A stretch of 64,000 nt of DNA from Marinobacterium ramblicola (lineage in GTDB: Bacteria; Pseudomonadota; Gammaproteobacteria; Pseudomonadales; Balneatricaceae): positions 1 through 64,000 of the forward strand of contig NZ_JAHREP010000028.1 of NCBI RefSeq assembly GCF_019084545.1, written 5' to 3'. Below the pieces are notes generated by a model. That model was not told the DNA's origin. It searched no databases and was given only the letters and a program-made list of their open reading frames with translations. Shown here one piece after another: positions 17,846 to 26,134 of this stretch. Numbering within the stretch: position 1 is the first letter of the stretch; each line of letters begins with the position of its first letter. Position numbers and translations under genes: made by a program.

Positions 17846-19870
17846 CTATTCGCTGTTGGGCAGATCCAGCGCCACGCGGAAACCCCAACTGTTACGGCTG
17901 GTGTTGGCCGGATGACGGTAGCGGCTGGCGGATCGGATCAGGCGGGGAATCTCGAACCAAGAACCGCCCCGCATGACGCGGTGACTGCAGTTGGAACCCG
18001 TGCTGGCACTGCCGTCTGTCGGTGCGCCGTCATAAGTGCCGCTGTAGCAGTCCTCGACCCACTCGTCGACATTGCCGTTGAGGTCATGGATGCCCCAGGG
18101 GTTGGCTGGAAAGCTACCGACCGGTGCCGGGCGTTGTCCGTCCCATTGGGTGCCGCATCCATCACAGACCGCTATCCCGTCACTGAGTTCATCACTCCAC
18201 CAGTATTTGGTTTCAGTACCGGCGCGGGCGACATACTCCCACTCCGCCTCTGTGGGCAGGCGATAGGGTTGGCCGCTCTGTTCCGCCAGCCAGCGGGTGT
18301 AGTCCTTGGCATCCTGCCAGCTGACATTGATCACCGGCTGGTTGCCGCGTCCCCAGCCCTGGTCATCGGGCAGGGGGCGGCCAGTGTCCTCGGCGAACTG
18401 GTCATATTCGGCGAAGGTGACCTCGAAGCGGCTCAGGGCGAAGGCGCGACCGATGATCACCTGGTGCACCGGATATTCGTTGTCGTCCCCTGCACCGTGG
18501 AGATCGCCCATCCGGAAGCGCCCCTTGGGGATCACCACCATCTGTGGCGCGAAGCGGTCCGGTGCCCATTGGTCGCGGAAAGCGCTGAGGTTATCGGCCG
18601 GCTTTTCCGCCTCGCGCATCGCTTCGCCCGTTGTAACGTCGCCTGTCGTAACCGCTGCAGGGGGGATCTCCGCCCGCGTACTGCTTTCAGCTGGCATGGA
18701 GTTGGCTGAATCGGTGGCCGTGACCGCCCCTTGCAGTTGCTGCAACCGCTCCTTCAGAATTAGGTTTTCCTGCCGCAGTTGAGTCAGCGGCTGTGTATCG
18801 GATGTTGGCGCGCTAGTGGTTGCAGTTGTCTCTGAATAGGCCAGCCAGTAGCCCAGCGCCACACCGCCTGCAAACAGTGCCAGCCCGGATAGCACAGGCC
18901 TGGTCCAGCCGGTTGGCAGCGCCCATCTTCTGGACGGACGGCTTGCGGGCTGAGTATCGATTTCGGCCGGCAGTTCCGGTGTGGAGTCGGCGGGCTTTTC
19001 CGCCTGAACTTTCGCTTCGTCGGCCTTGTCTGCATAGAGCTGTCGCACCAATGCCAGCGGTGAGTCGGGGCGTTGCTCAGTCTCGTAGGCGAGGGCGCTG
19101 TGCAACACTTTCCACTGCTCCTTGCTCAGACCAGAGGGGGCTTTCAGCTCTTTTTCGCGACGGCCCTGTTCGCCATCCTCTGCGCTGAATGGGGGCTTGC
19201 CGGCATACAGTTCGTAGACCAGGCAGGCGAGGGCGAATACATCTTCACTGGCATCCAGCAGATTGGGGTGGAAGGCGTCGGCGGACTGCCAGTCGAGGTA
19301 GCCCGGAGGTGACTCCAGAAGCGGAACTACGGGCTCCAGCAACGCGCGCCACTGGTATCCCATCAACCGCACGCCGTTGCTGCGGTTCAGGTAGATAAAC
19401 TCCGGTGCCAGCGTGGCGTGGGGCTGGTTGAACTGCTTGAGATGGGCTTGCAACGCTTTGCCGACCTGAATGATCAGACCGCGCTTTTGTGGCTCTTTCA
19501 TCTTGTAGGCACGGCCGTCGGCCAGCATCTGTGCCAACGTCAGGTCGTCGAGTGCTTCCCAGGAGCAAAAGAACATTCCGCGCCAGCTGAACAGGCCGTA
19601 GCAGCGGGCGGCCAGCGGATCCTTGATGGTTCGATTGCGGTTAAGCACATCGCGAAGCTTGTCGACGAAACCGCTTTGGCCGAGCAGTTGCGTACTCAGG
19701 AACAGCAGGGTCACTGGGGTCGGCTGGGTGGTGGAGATGTCCTCTGCCTGCCAGAGCTGGCCCAGCATATGGGGGGATAGCAGTGTCTTAAGCCTGAAAC
19801 GATGATGTTCTGGTCCTATGACCAGCTCGGGTTTCAGGGCGTCCAGCGGTGGTTTGGCGGTGCTATCCAT
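17846..19870 (-). CDS. Membrane protein: pseudokinase domain, TM segment, FGE-sulfatase-like domain
   Basis: The 674-residue chain has three parts. Residues 20-280 follow a Ser/Thr kinase fold (ASEDVFALACLVYELYAGKPPF at 207-228 is a typical alpha-F region), but key residues are missing: the HRD loop reads HATLAPEFIYL (151-161), DFG is replaced by MGYQW (170-174), and no Gly-rich loop or ATP lysine is visible. A single TM segment spans about 325-345, followed by a short coiled coil (LRQENLILKERLQQLQG). Residues 440-670 form a formylglycine-generating-enzyme/SUMF1-type domain with MVVIPKGRFRMG, LPTEAEWEYVARAG, GNVDEWVEDCY and RVMRGGSW. The kinase-like part should be cytoplasmic and the FGE-like part periplasmic. 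Whether either is catalytic is unknown. It is 46 bases upstream of the DUF4139 gene. Confidence 0.88.
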   Translation of the reverse strand: MDSTAKPPLDALKPELVIGPEHHRFRLKTLLSPHMLGQLWQAEDISTTQPTPVTLLFLSTQLLGQSGFVDKLRDVLNRNRTIKDPLAARCYGLFSWRGMFFCSWEALDDLTLAQMLADGRAYKMKEPQKRGLIIQVGKALQAHLKQFNQPHATLAPEFIYLNRSNGVRLMGYQWRALLEPVVPLLESPPGYLDWQSADAFHPNLLDASEDVFALACLVYELYAGKPPFSAEDGEQGRREKELKAPSGLSKEQWKVLHSALAYETEQRPDSPLALVRQLYADKADEAKVQAEKPADSTPELPAEIDTQPASRPSRRWALPTGWTRPVLSGLALFAGGVALGYWLAYSETTATTSAPTSDTQPLTQLRQENLILKERLQQLQGAVTATDSANSMPAESSTRAEIPPAAVTTGDVTTGEAMREAEKPADNLSAFRDQWAPDRFAPQMVVIPKGRFRMGDLHGAGDDNEYPVHQVIIGRAFALSRFEVTFAEYDQFAEDTGRPLPDDQGWGRGNQPVINVSWQDAKDYTRWLAEQSGQPYRLPTEAEWEYVARAGTETKYWWSDELSDGIAVCDGCGTQWDGQRPAPVGSFPANPWGIHDLNGNVDEWVEDCYSGTYDGAPTDGSASTGSNCSHRVMRGGSWFEIPRLIRSASRYRHPANTSRNSWGFRVALDLPNSE

Positions 19871-19932
19871 AGACGGCTATTCCTGATCGCTACACCCGGC
19901 AGCTGTGCAGGGTGTAGCAGAAGGCTCCGGTA

Positions 19933-20790
<858 letters not shown>

Positions 20791-20871
20791 TCATCCAGTT
20801 TGCATAGAGCGGCCATTATAGCAGGCTCGGGGAAAACTACCCGCAGGGTCGATCCGACCCAGAACCCTCGA

Positions 20872-21291
20872 TTAGAGGCCCTCGGTCGGAAATTGTTCAG
20901 CGAATTTTTCGACCCATTCCCGGGCGGCGTGTTCCAGTGTCGACGGTTGCCCTTCTGTATCAAGAATGTGACGGTAGTGCTCGATGTGGCAGAGCTGCTC
21001 CATCATGCGAAGGGTGTAGAGGTCTTCACTGCTGTAGAAAGCCACCCCCAGTTGATAGCGATCGCCCAGGCGGCGGCACCAGATGATCTGGCCCAGGCTG
21101 CGCATATCCGGCGCCAGATGTGGACTGCTGATCTCGACCAGGGTGCCGTTGGCAAGTTCCTGTAACGAATTGCAGATCAGGCCAAGCGGGAGGGGCGGTT
21201 TGTTGGGAGGTAGAGAGGGCCGTGCATCCAGACTGAGGGGGGTGTTGTCCGGGTGTCGTATATAGCTGATTGGGCTGGGTAAAGAGGTCAT
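20872..21291 (-). CDS. PilZ-domain-like protein
   Basis: The 139-residue product resembles single-domain PilZ proteins: an N-terminal PISYIRHPDNTPLSL, then GTLVEISSP, LGQIIWCRRLGDRYQLGVAF, and the C-terminal MVEQ-type segment MMEQLCHIEHYRHIL plus AAREWVEKFAEQFP. PilZ domains often bind c-di-GMP through an RxxxR and a D/NxSxxG motif; here the first is reduced to one Arg and the NSLQELANG segment is atypical, so binding is doubtful. It lies 90 bases upstream of kdsA and 65 bases downstream of the GIDE gene on the same strand. Confidence 0.75.
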   Translation of the reverse strand: MTSLPSPISYIRHPDNTPLSLDARPSLPPNKPPLPLGLICNSLQELANGTLVEISSPHLAPDMRSLGQIIWCRRLGDRYQLGVAFYSSEDLYTLRMMEQLCHIEHYRHILDTEGQPSTLEHAAREWVEKFAEQFPTEGL

Positions 21292-21356
21292 TCCGGTGCC
21301 TCACTTTAGCTCACAATCTACTCTATTCACCGTTATCGGCAGTTGGCGCTACAGCT

Positions 21357-22295
21357 TTAGGCTGTCGTCGTCAGCAGTAACTCCAGTCCTACCCAGAATG
21401 CAAGCAATGCACATGCCATGTAGCCGGCAAGATACCAGCGAAAGCGGGTCAGCAGTCGCTCTTCGTCTAGGGTGGAGAGCAGAAACGGCTGCCCCGGCTG
21501 CTCCGGATCCTGCAGCAGATCCACGGTCGGCATGGCGTCCAGCTCATGCTGCCGGGACTTGGCCTGTTGTACCGCAGCATGCTGTGCCTGCGTCCACTCC
21601 TCGCTGTCGATCTTGCCGTCGCCATCGGCATCGAAGCGGCCAATCAGTGCCGCCTGGTCGCTTTTCCACTGGCGCAGGAGGTCACGGCTTGCCGCCTTCA
21701 GGTCGAGTCGGTCGCGACCGCCACCTAGGCTGCGAAAGCGGCCCAGGGCGTAGACCCGCTCCTGTTCGAGTATCAATTGCTCGGTATAGCGATAGCGCCC
21801 GCTGCCGCCGATGATCGAGATGGCGTAGTGCTCGAAACCGGCGCTGTCGGCCCGGCCCGCCGGCATCTCCGTACTGCCATACCAGACCTTTTTGTACTGA
21901 GTGTCGGTTTCGGCACCGGCAGGGTCGATCAGACAGACGCCGGTGCCATCATCGATCTGAAACCAGCTGCTTGATGTATCGCGAAAGACCCGCTCCCAGC
22001 GCCCGCCCTTGCGGCTTGCGTTGCGCACATAGCGGTCGACCCGGGTGTGGTACCAGACGCAGGGAGTGGCCGATAGCGGGGAGCGCAACAGGCCGTCCTC
22101 ACCGGCGATCACCTGGCCGATCAGCTCGACATAGCCCTGGGGCGCGGAGCGGATCAGGGCGGTGGGCGTGTCGGCAACCAGACGGTAGCGAGTGAAACGG
22201 CGGAAGGCGAGGAAGATACAGAGTGTAAAGCCGATGATACAACCGATCAGGCCGAACAGCCTTTCATTGCTGGAGATATCCAGGTCAAGCAGCAT
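21357..22295 (-). CDS. GIDE-type membrane protein with an EF-hand
   Basis: This 312-residue protein has a TM segment at about 13-31 and another near the C-terminus (about 289-308). Between them lies a domain like the GIDE region of the mitochondrial MUL1 E3 ligase: YVELIGQVIAGEDGLLRSPLSATPCVWY and WFQIDDGTGVCLIDPAGA. There is no RING finger, so no ubiquitin-ligase activity is implied. A canonical EF-hand loop, DADGDGKIDSEE, is inserted at 222-233 and should bind Ca2+. It is 8 bases downstream of lemA; LemA-GIDE gene pairs recur in bacteria, and the two products may act together at the inner membrane. Confidence 0.85.
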   Translation of the reverse strand: MLLDLDISSNERLFGLIGCIIGFTLCIFLAFRRFTRYRLVADTPTALIRSAPQGYVELIGQVIAGEDGLLRSPLSATPCVWYHTRVDRYVRNASRKGGRWERVFRDTSSSWFQIDDGTGVCLIDPAGAETDTQYKKVWYGSTEMPAGRADSAGFEHYAISIIGGSGRYRYTEQLILEQERVYALGRFRSLGGGRDRLDLKAASRDLLRQWKSDQAALIGRFDADGDGKIDSEEWTQAQHAAVQQAKSRQHELDAMPTVDLLQDPEQPGQPFLLSTLDEERLLTRFRWYLAGYMACALLAFWVGLELLLTTTA

Positions 22296-22303
22296 GTGTA
22301 AAC

Positions 22304-22876
22304 TCAGCTGAACAGTTTCTGCATATCCACATCGGCCTTTTCGGCGTCGTCGAATTCCAGCAGGGTGGCGGCCGCAAATCCCATGCGGCGAGCGATGATC
22401 AGATCAGGGAACTGTTCGATACGGATGTTGTACAGGTTGACCGAGTCGTTGTAGTACTCGCGGCGGTCGGCGATGGCGGATTCCAGTCCGCTGATGCGGT
22501 TGTGCAGGTGGTGGAAGGATTCGCTGGCGGTCAGTTCCGGATAGGCCTCGGCTACGGCGAACAGGTTGCCCAACCCCAAACGCAGCTGGCTCTCAGCCTG
22601 TCCCAACGCCTTGATATCACCCTGTTCGCTGGCGCTTGCCACCGCACTGCGGGCGCGCATTACCGCTTCCAGCGTTTTCTGCTCGTAGCCCATATGCTGT
22701 TTGCAGGTTTCGACCAGCTTGGGCAGTTCGTCGTGGCGCTGTTTCAGCAGCACGTCGATATTGGAGAAGGCGCGGGAGACGTTGTGCTTCAGTCGTACCA
22801 GATGGTTGTAGATGAAGATGGCATAGAGAATAGCCAGCGCCAACAGCACGAAAACAGTGATCAAAACCGGGTCCAT
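22304..22876 (-). CDS. lemA: LemA family membrane protein
   Basis: The 190-residue protein has one N-terminal TM segment (MDPVLITVFVLLALAILYAIFIYNHLV) and a helical body with the LemA hallmarks VSRAFSNIDVLLKQRHDELPKLVETCK and LFAVAEAYPELTASESFHHLHNRI, plus YNDSVNLYNIRIEQFPD. The start ATG at 22876 follows AGGGAG; a longer frame from 23023 lacks family similarity. Function is unknown; LemA proteins often sit beside GIDE, M48 peptidase or TPM-domain genes. Here the next gene is GIDE, 8 bases on. Confidence 0.93.
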   Translation of the reverse strand: MDPVLITVFVLLALAILYAIFIYNHLVRLKHNVSRAFSNIDVLLKQRHDELPKLVETCKQHMGYEQKTLEAVMRARSAVASASEQGDIKALGQAESQLRLGLGNLFAVAEAYPELTASESFHHLHNRISGLESAIADRREYYNDSVNLYNIRIEQFPDLIIARRMGFAAATLLEFDDAEKADVDMQKLFS

Positions 22877-23009
22877 GGGGCACTCCCTGCAAAACGTCTT
22901 TGCAGGGACTATAACGCAGCTCGGCCTGGATCGTAACCGCCGCTGGGCGGATGTGATCGGCGCTGTACAACTTTTTGTACTAAATGGCCTGTCGGAATCT
23001 GACAAGAGG

Positions 23010-23219
23010 TCAGATAGTGCCACCTTCGATCAGCTCGACGACGACGGTTTTGACCAGAAAGGCGGCCAGGCCCAAGCCCAGCGCGAAGAAGAGCACAAAG
23101 GTACCGAAGCGTCCCGCGTTCGATTTCTTGGCCAGGTCGTAAATGATGAAGAAGATAAAGCCGGCAAAGACGACCAGGCCAATGTTCAGCATCAGGCTTT
23201 CAGCTTCGGCAAGACGCAT
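23010..23219 (-). CDS. DUF2788 small membrane protein
   Basis: The 69-residue protein has two TM segments (about 10-27 and 41-60) joined by the conserved DLAKKSNAGRFGT segment that marks DUF2788. The ATG at 23219 follows GAGGA; the in-frame ATG at 23243 is a weaker start. The function is unknown. It is the first gene of the minus-strand series that continues with lemA 133 bases later. Confidence 0.88.
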   Translation of the reverse strand: MRLAEAESLMLNIGLVVFAGFIFFIIYDLAKKSNAGRFGTFVLFFALGLGLAAFLVKTVVVELIEGGTI

Positions 23220-23330
23220 GGGGGAATCCTCGAAATTGGTCAAAAATTGCGCGCAGTTTACTGGTCCGCACGCCGTTAATAAACAGATTCTTTATAGGGA
23301 CTTAGGGCGCTAGCCGTTGACGGAGAGGAT

Positions 23331-23531
23331 TCAGTCCTCGGAATCCTGGCTATCCAGCACCTGGTCGCGCCAATCCGGGCCCAGCTCCTGTTCGATAAAA
23401 TCGCGGATGAACTTGCGCACCATCTGCGAGGGGGTCACGTCATGTTCGAAGCAGAGCTTTTCGAATACGGCCTTTTTGTTCGGGTCGATCAGCAGCGTCA
23501 GGCGCGCCGTTCGTTTTTCGGTCTTATCCAC
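23331..23531 (-). CDS. Ribbon-helix-helix (CopG-type) DNA-binding protein
   Basis: The 66-residue protein has the short ribbon TARLTLLIDPNKKAVFEKLC followed by helix-turn-helix residues VTPSQMVRKFIRDFIEQEL, the pattern of CopG/MetJ/Arc regulators. It ends in a very acidic tail (DSQDSED). The gene diverges from the SulP transporter at 23671, and a perfect palindrome sits between them (23589-23607), which makes autoregulation and control of the transporter likely. No toxin gene is adjacent, so an antitoxin role is unlikely. Confidence 0.85.
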   Translation of the reverse strand: MDKTEKRTARLTLLIDPNKKAVFEKLCFEHDVTPSQMVRKFIRDFIEQELGPDWRDQVLDSQDSED

Positions 23532-23588
23532 GAGCGGTTCTCTTATCTTTCGAGTTGAAGTATCGAGTGGCCTATCGATTAGTACTAT

Positions 23589-23607
23589 ATGTTAATGTTA
23601 TTAACAT
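23589..23607. promoter_or_regulatory. Perfect palindrome between the RHH regulator and SulP genes
   Basis: ATGTTAAT (23589-23596), GTT, ATTAACAT (23600-23607). The arms are perfectly symmetric, and part of the sequence also reads as AATGTT/AACATT. It lies about 60 bases from both divergent start codons, a natural position for an operator of the RHH protein. Confidence 0.6.
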
Positions 23608-23670
23608 TGCATTCTAACTCAGTTAGCTTGTAATGTTTATATCTATAAACCTCCAACTGTTCAGGGGCTC

Positions 23671-25413
23671 ATGACCATGTCTTCCAGTCGCGCCAGACTG
23701 CATTCGCTCTCCTTTGCCAGCGCGTTGCGTGAATCATGGGTGGCGGGATATGGCAAGCGGGATCTGGGGTCGGACCTGATTGCCGGGATCACGGTAGGGA
23801 TCATCGCCATTCCGCTGTCGATGGCGTTGGCTATTGCCAGTGGCGTCCGGCCTGAAAATGGGCTGTACACGGCGATCATCGCCGGTTTTCTGATCGCGTT
23901 GACCGGCGGATCCCGCTACAGCGTATCGGGCCCAACCGCGGCCTTCGTGGTGATTTTGTACCCGGTTTCGCAAAGCTTTGGCCTGGCGGGCCTGCTGGTG
24001 GCCTCGGTGATGGCGGGGTTGATTCTGGTGGGCCTGGCGCTGGCTCGATTGGGGCGTTTGATCGAGTATATCCCCGAGTCGGTCACACTGGGTTTCACCG
24101 CCGGTATCGCGATCGTGATCGCCACGCTGCAGGTACCCGATCTGCTCGGTCTCTCCAGCGAAGGGCTTCCCTCGCACTATACCGACAAGGTCATCGCGCT
24201 GGCCCAGCGGTTAGCGGATTGGCAGGTAGCGGACGCAGTGGTTGCCGGTTGTACTCTGGCGACGCTGATTCTCTGGCCTCGGCTGCGAATACCGGTTCCG
24301 GGCCATCTGCCGGCACTGATCCTGGGTACGCTGCTGGCGTTGTGGCTGAATCAGCAGGGTGCCGATATCGACACTATCGGCAGCCGGTTCAGCTTCGAAC
24401 TGTCCGATGGCACGTTGGGGCAGGGGATACCGCCGATCCTGCCGAGCTTCGAGTGGCCCTGGCTACACGCCGGTGCCGGTGGCGAACCCTTTGAGTTGAG
24501 CTGGAACACGCTCCGCGAGCTGTTGCCGGCGGCGTTTTCCATCGCCATGCTGGGAGCGATCGAATCGCTGCTCTGCGCGGTGGTGCTGGATGGCATGACC
24601 GGTTATCGCCATCACGCCAACGGAGAACTGTTGGGGCAGGGCATAGGTAACCTGGTTGCGCCTTTCTTCGGCGGGATCACGGCGACTGCGGCAATCGCGC
24701 GTTCTGCTGCCAACTACCGTGCCGGCGCGCGTTCACCGCTGGCCAGTATCATTCACGCACTGGTGGTATTGGCCGGCCTGCTGTTGTTGGCACCGATTCT
24801 GGCCTATCTGCCGATGGCCAGCATGGCCGCGCTGCTGCTGATCGTGGCGTGGAACATGAGCGAAGCACCGAAGGTGGTGGAGCTGTTGCGCAAGGCACCC
24901 CTGGGGGATGTGCTGGTGCTGCTCTGCTGTCTGTCGCTGACTGTGCTGTTCGATATGGTGATCGCGATCTCGACCGGGATCGTGCTGGCGTCGCTGATGT
25001 TCATGCGCGATATCGCCGGCATGACGCGGGTGAACGATATCTCGACCCAGCGCAAGCATGTGCCCGCCGAACTCCCTACCGGCTGGAGTGTGATCAAGGT
25101 CACCGGCCCGCTGTTCTTTGCAGCGGCCGACCGGGTGTTTGAAGAGGTGCTGGCGATGGCCGAAGAGCAGCAGGGGATAGTGCTGTATATGGATGCGGTC
25201 CCGCTGCTGGATGCGGGCGGACTGAGCGCCTTTGCTCGTTTTCAGAAGCAGTGTGCGGGACGGGGTATTCAGTTGATCGTCGCCGATCTGCAGTTCCAGC
25301 CATTGCGTGCGCTGGCGCGTGCGGGGGTTAAACCGTTGCCGGGGGCGCTCAGTTTTACGCCGACGCTGACCGCGGCACTTGAGGAGTTGGTTGGAGTCCC
25401 CGATCAGGCGTGA
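23671..25413 (+). CDS. SulP family inorganic anion transporter
   Basis: The 580-residue protein follows the SulP/SLC26 plan: a membrane domain of many helices (about residues 30-430) with the signature AGITVGIIAIPLSMALAIASG and GGSRYSVSGPTAAFVV, then a C-terminal cytoplasmic STAS domain (about 455-570) including VLYMDAVPLLDAGGLSAFARF. Substrates in the family include sulfate, bicarbonate and dicarboxylates; the sequence does not decide. It diverges from the RHH regulator, and its stop overlaps the convergent nsrR stop by ten bases. Confidence 0.93.
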   Translation: MTMSSSRARLHSLSFASALRESWVAGYGKRDLGSDLIAGITVGIIAIPLSMALAIASGVRPENGLYTAIIAGFLIALTGGSRYSVSGPTAAFVVILYPVSQSFGLAGLLVASVMAGLILVGLALARLGRLIEYIPESVTLGFTAGIAIVIATLQVPDLLGLSSEGLPSHYTDKVIALAQRLADWQVADAVVAGCTLATLILWPRLRIPVPGHLPALILGTLLALWLNQQGADIDTIGSRFSFELSDGTLGQGIPPILPSFEWPWLHAGAGGEPFELSWNTLRELLPAAFSIAMLGAIESLLCAVVLDGMTGYRHHANGELLGQGIGNLVAPFFGGITATAAIARSAANYRAGARSPLASIIHALVVLAGLLLLAPILAYLPMASMAALLLIVAWNMSEAPKVVELLRKAPLGDVLVLLCCLSLTVLFDMVIAISTGIVLASLMFMRDIAGMTRVNDISTQRKHVPAELPTGWSVIKVTGPLFFAAADRVFEEVLAMAEEQQGIVLYMDAVPLLDAGGLSAFARFQKQCAGRGIQLIVADLQFQPLRALARAGVKPLPGALSFTPTLTAALEELVGVPDQA

Positions 25414-25856
25414 GACCGGGCCTGGTCCGATTGCCACTGCAATAACTGGGTGATCTGTTCAGGAGCGTTGCAGATATCGGCGAGTGTGTAGTTGCCCAGC
25501 TCACGCATGAATGCCTCCTGCGCCTTGTACAGTATCCCCTGTAAACGGCAGTTACCGACGATAGGGCAGACTGGCAGCTCGCAGTTGACCGGCTGCAGTG
25601 TCTCTTCGGTGGTTTCCACCAGTGTTCTCAGGTTGATCTTCTCCGCCGGCATACCCAGGCGTATACCGCCGCCCTTGCCGCGCACCGTATCGATGAAGCC
25701 CTCTTTACCCAAGTGGTGCACGATCTTGATCAGATGGTTGCGCGGAATCTGGAAATGATCGGAGACCTGGGTGATGGTGACCCGGCTGTCCGGTGCCTGT
25801 ATGCCGAGGAACATCAGGGTACGTAGCGAGAAATCGGTGTATTTTGTTAGTTGCAT
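25404..25856 (-). CDS. nsrR: NsrR nitric-oxide-sensing Rrf2 repressor
   Basis: This is a 150-residue Rrf2-type winged helix repressor (MQLTKYTDFSLRTLMFLG, then ITQVSDHFQIPRNHLIKIVHHLG). The three Fe-S ligands Cys92, Cys97 and Cys103 stand at the same spacing as in E. coli NsrR (91, 96, 102). NO destroys the cluster and releases DNA. Divergent nnrS at 26135 carries a fitting NsrR site (26094-26116), which supports the name over other Rrf2 members such as IscR. The 278-base spacer also holds an inverted repeat at 25954-25979 nearer nsrR. Confidence 0.92.
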   Translation of the reverse strand: MQLTKYTDFSLRTLMFLGIQAPDSRVTITQVSDHFQIPRNHLIKIVHHLGKEGFIDTVRGKGGGIRLGMPAEKINLRTLVETTEETLQPVNCELPVCPIVGNCRLQGILYKAQEAFMRELGNYTLADICNAPEQITQLLQWQSDQARSHA

Positions 25857-25953
25857 CTATCCACCGCTTAAAGGTACGACATGAGTCTGATCTGCCCGCT
25901 GGGAGCGAGTTTCTCCAGTGGCGGGTGAGTCGCGCTGTTGTGTTCTATGTGGT

Positions 25954-25979
25954 AATACATTGCGGAATGCTAATGTATT
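25954..25979. promoter_or_regulatory. Inverted repeat upstream of nsrR
   Basis: AATACATT (25954-25961) and AATGTATT (25972-25979) form perfect 8-base arms separated by ten bases, about 100 bases ahead of the nsrR start. The arms partly resemble the ATGYATTT half-site of NsrR but lack its GATG edge. It may be an operator of nsrR itself or of another factor. Confidence 0.4.
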
Positions 25980-26093
25980 TTCCCTGCTTTATACAGAGTC
26001 TTCCTTAAGGGCGGGTTAAGTGGCTTCTGTCGGTCGATCGGCTCCTTGATCGAGCGCAAAGATCGATGGAGAAAGAGTTTCAATGGGCGCTTA

Positions 26094-26116
26094 AAGATGT
26101 AGTATATATGCATCTT
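26094..26116 (+). promoter_or_regulatory. NsrR operator in front of nnrS
   Basis: The 23-base site begins AAGATG (26094-26099) and ends CATCTT (26111-26116), with an AT-rich centre. It matches the known NsrR consensus, an inverted repeat with AAGATG..CATCTT edges. A further AAAGATGG follows at once. It lies 18 bases before the nnrS start codon, so bound NsrR would block transcription or initiation. Confidence 0.8.
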
Positions 26117-26134
26117 AAAGATGGGAGCTGACAA

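Noticed and set aside
23331-23531. RHH protein as antitoxin of a toxin-antitoxin pair
   Set aside because: No small toxin frame is adjacent; the neighbour is the divergent SulP transporter.
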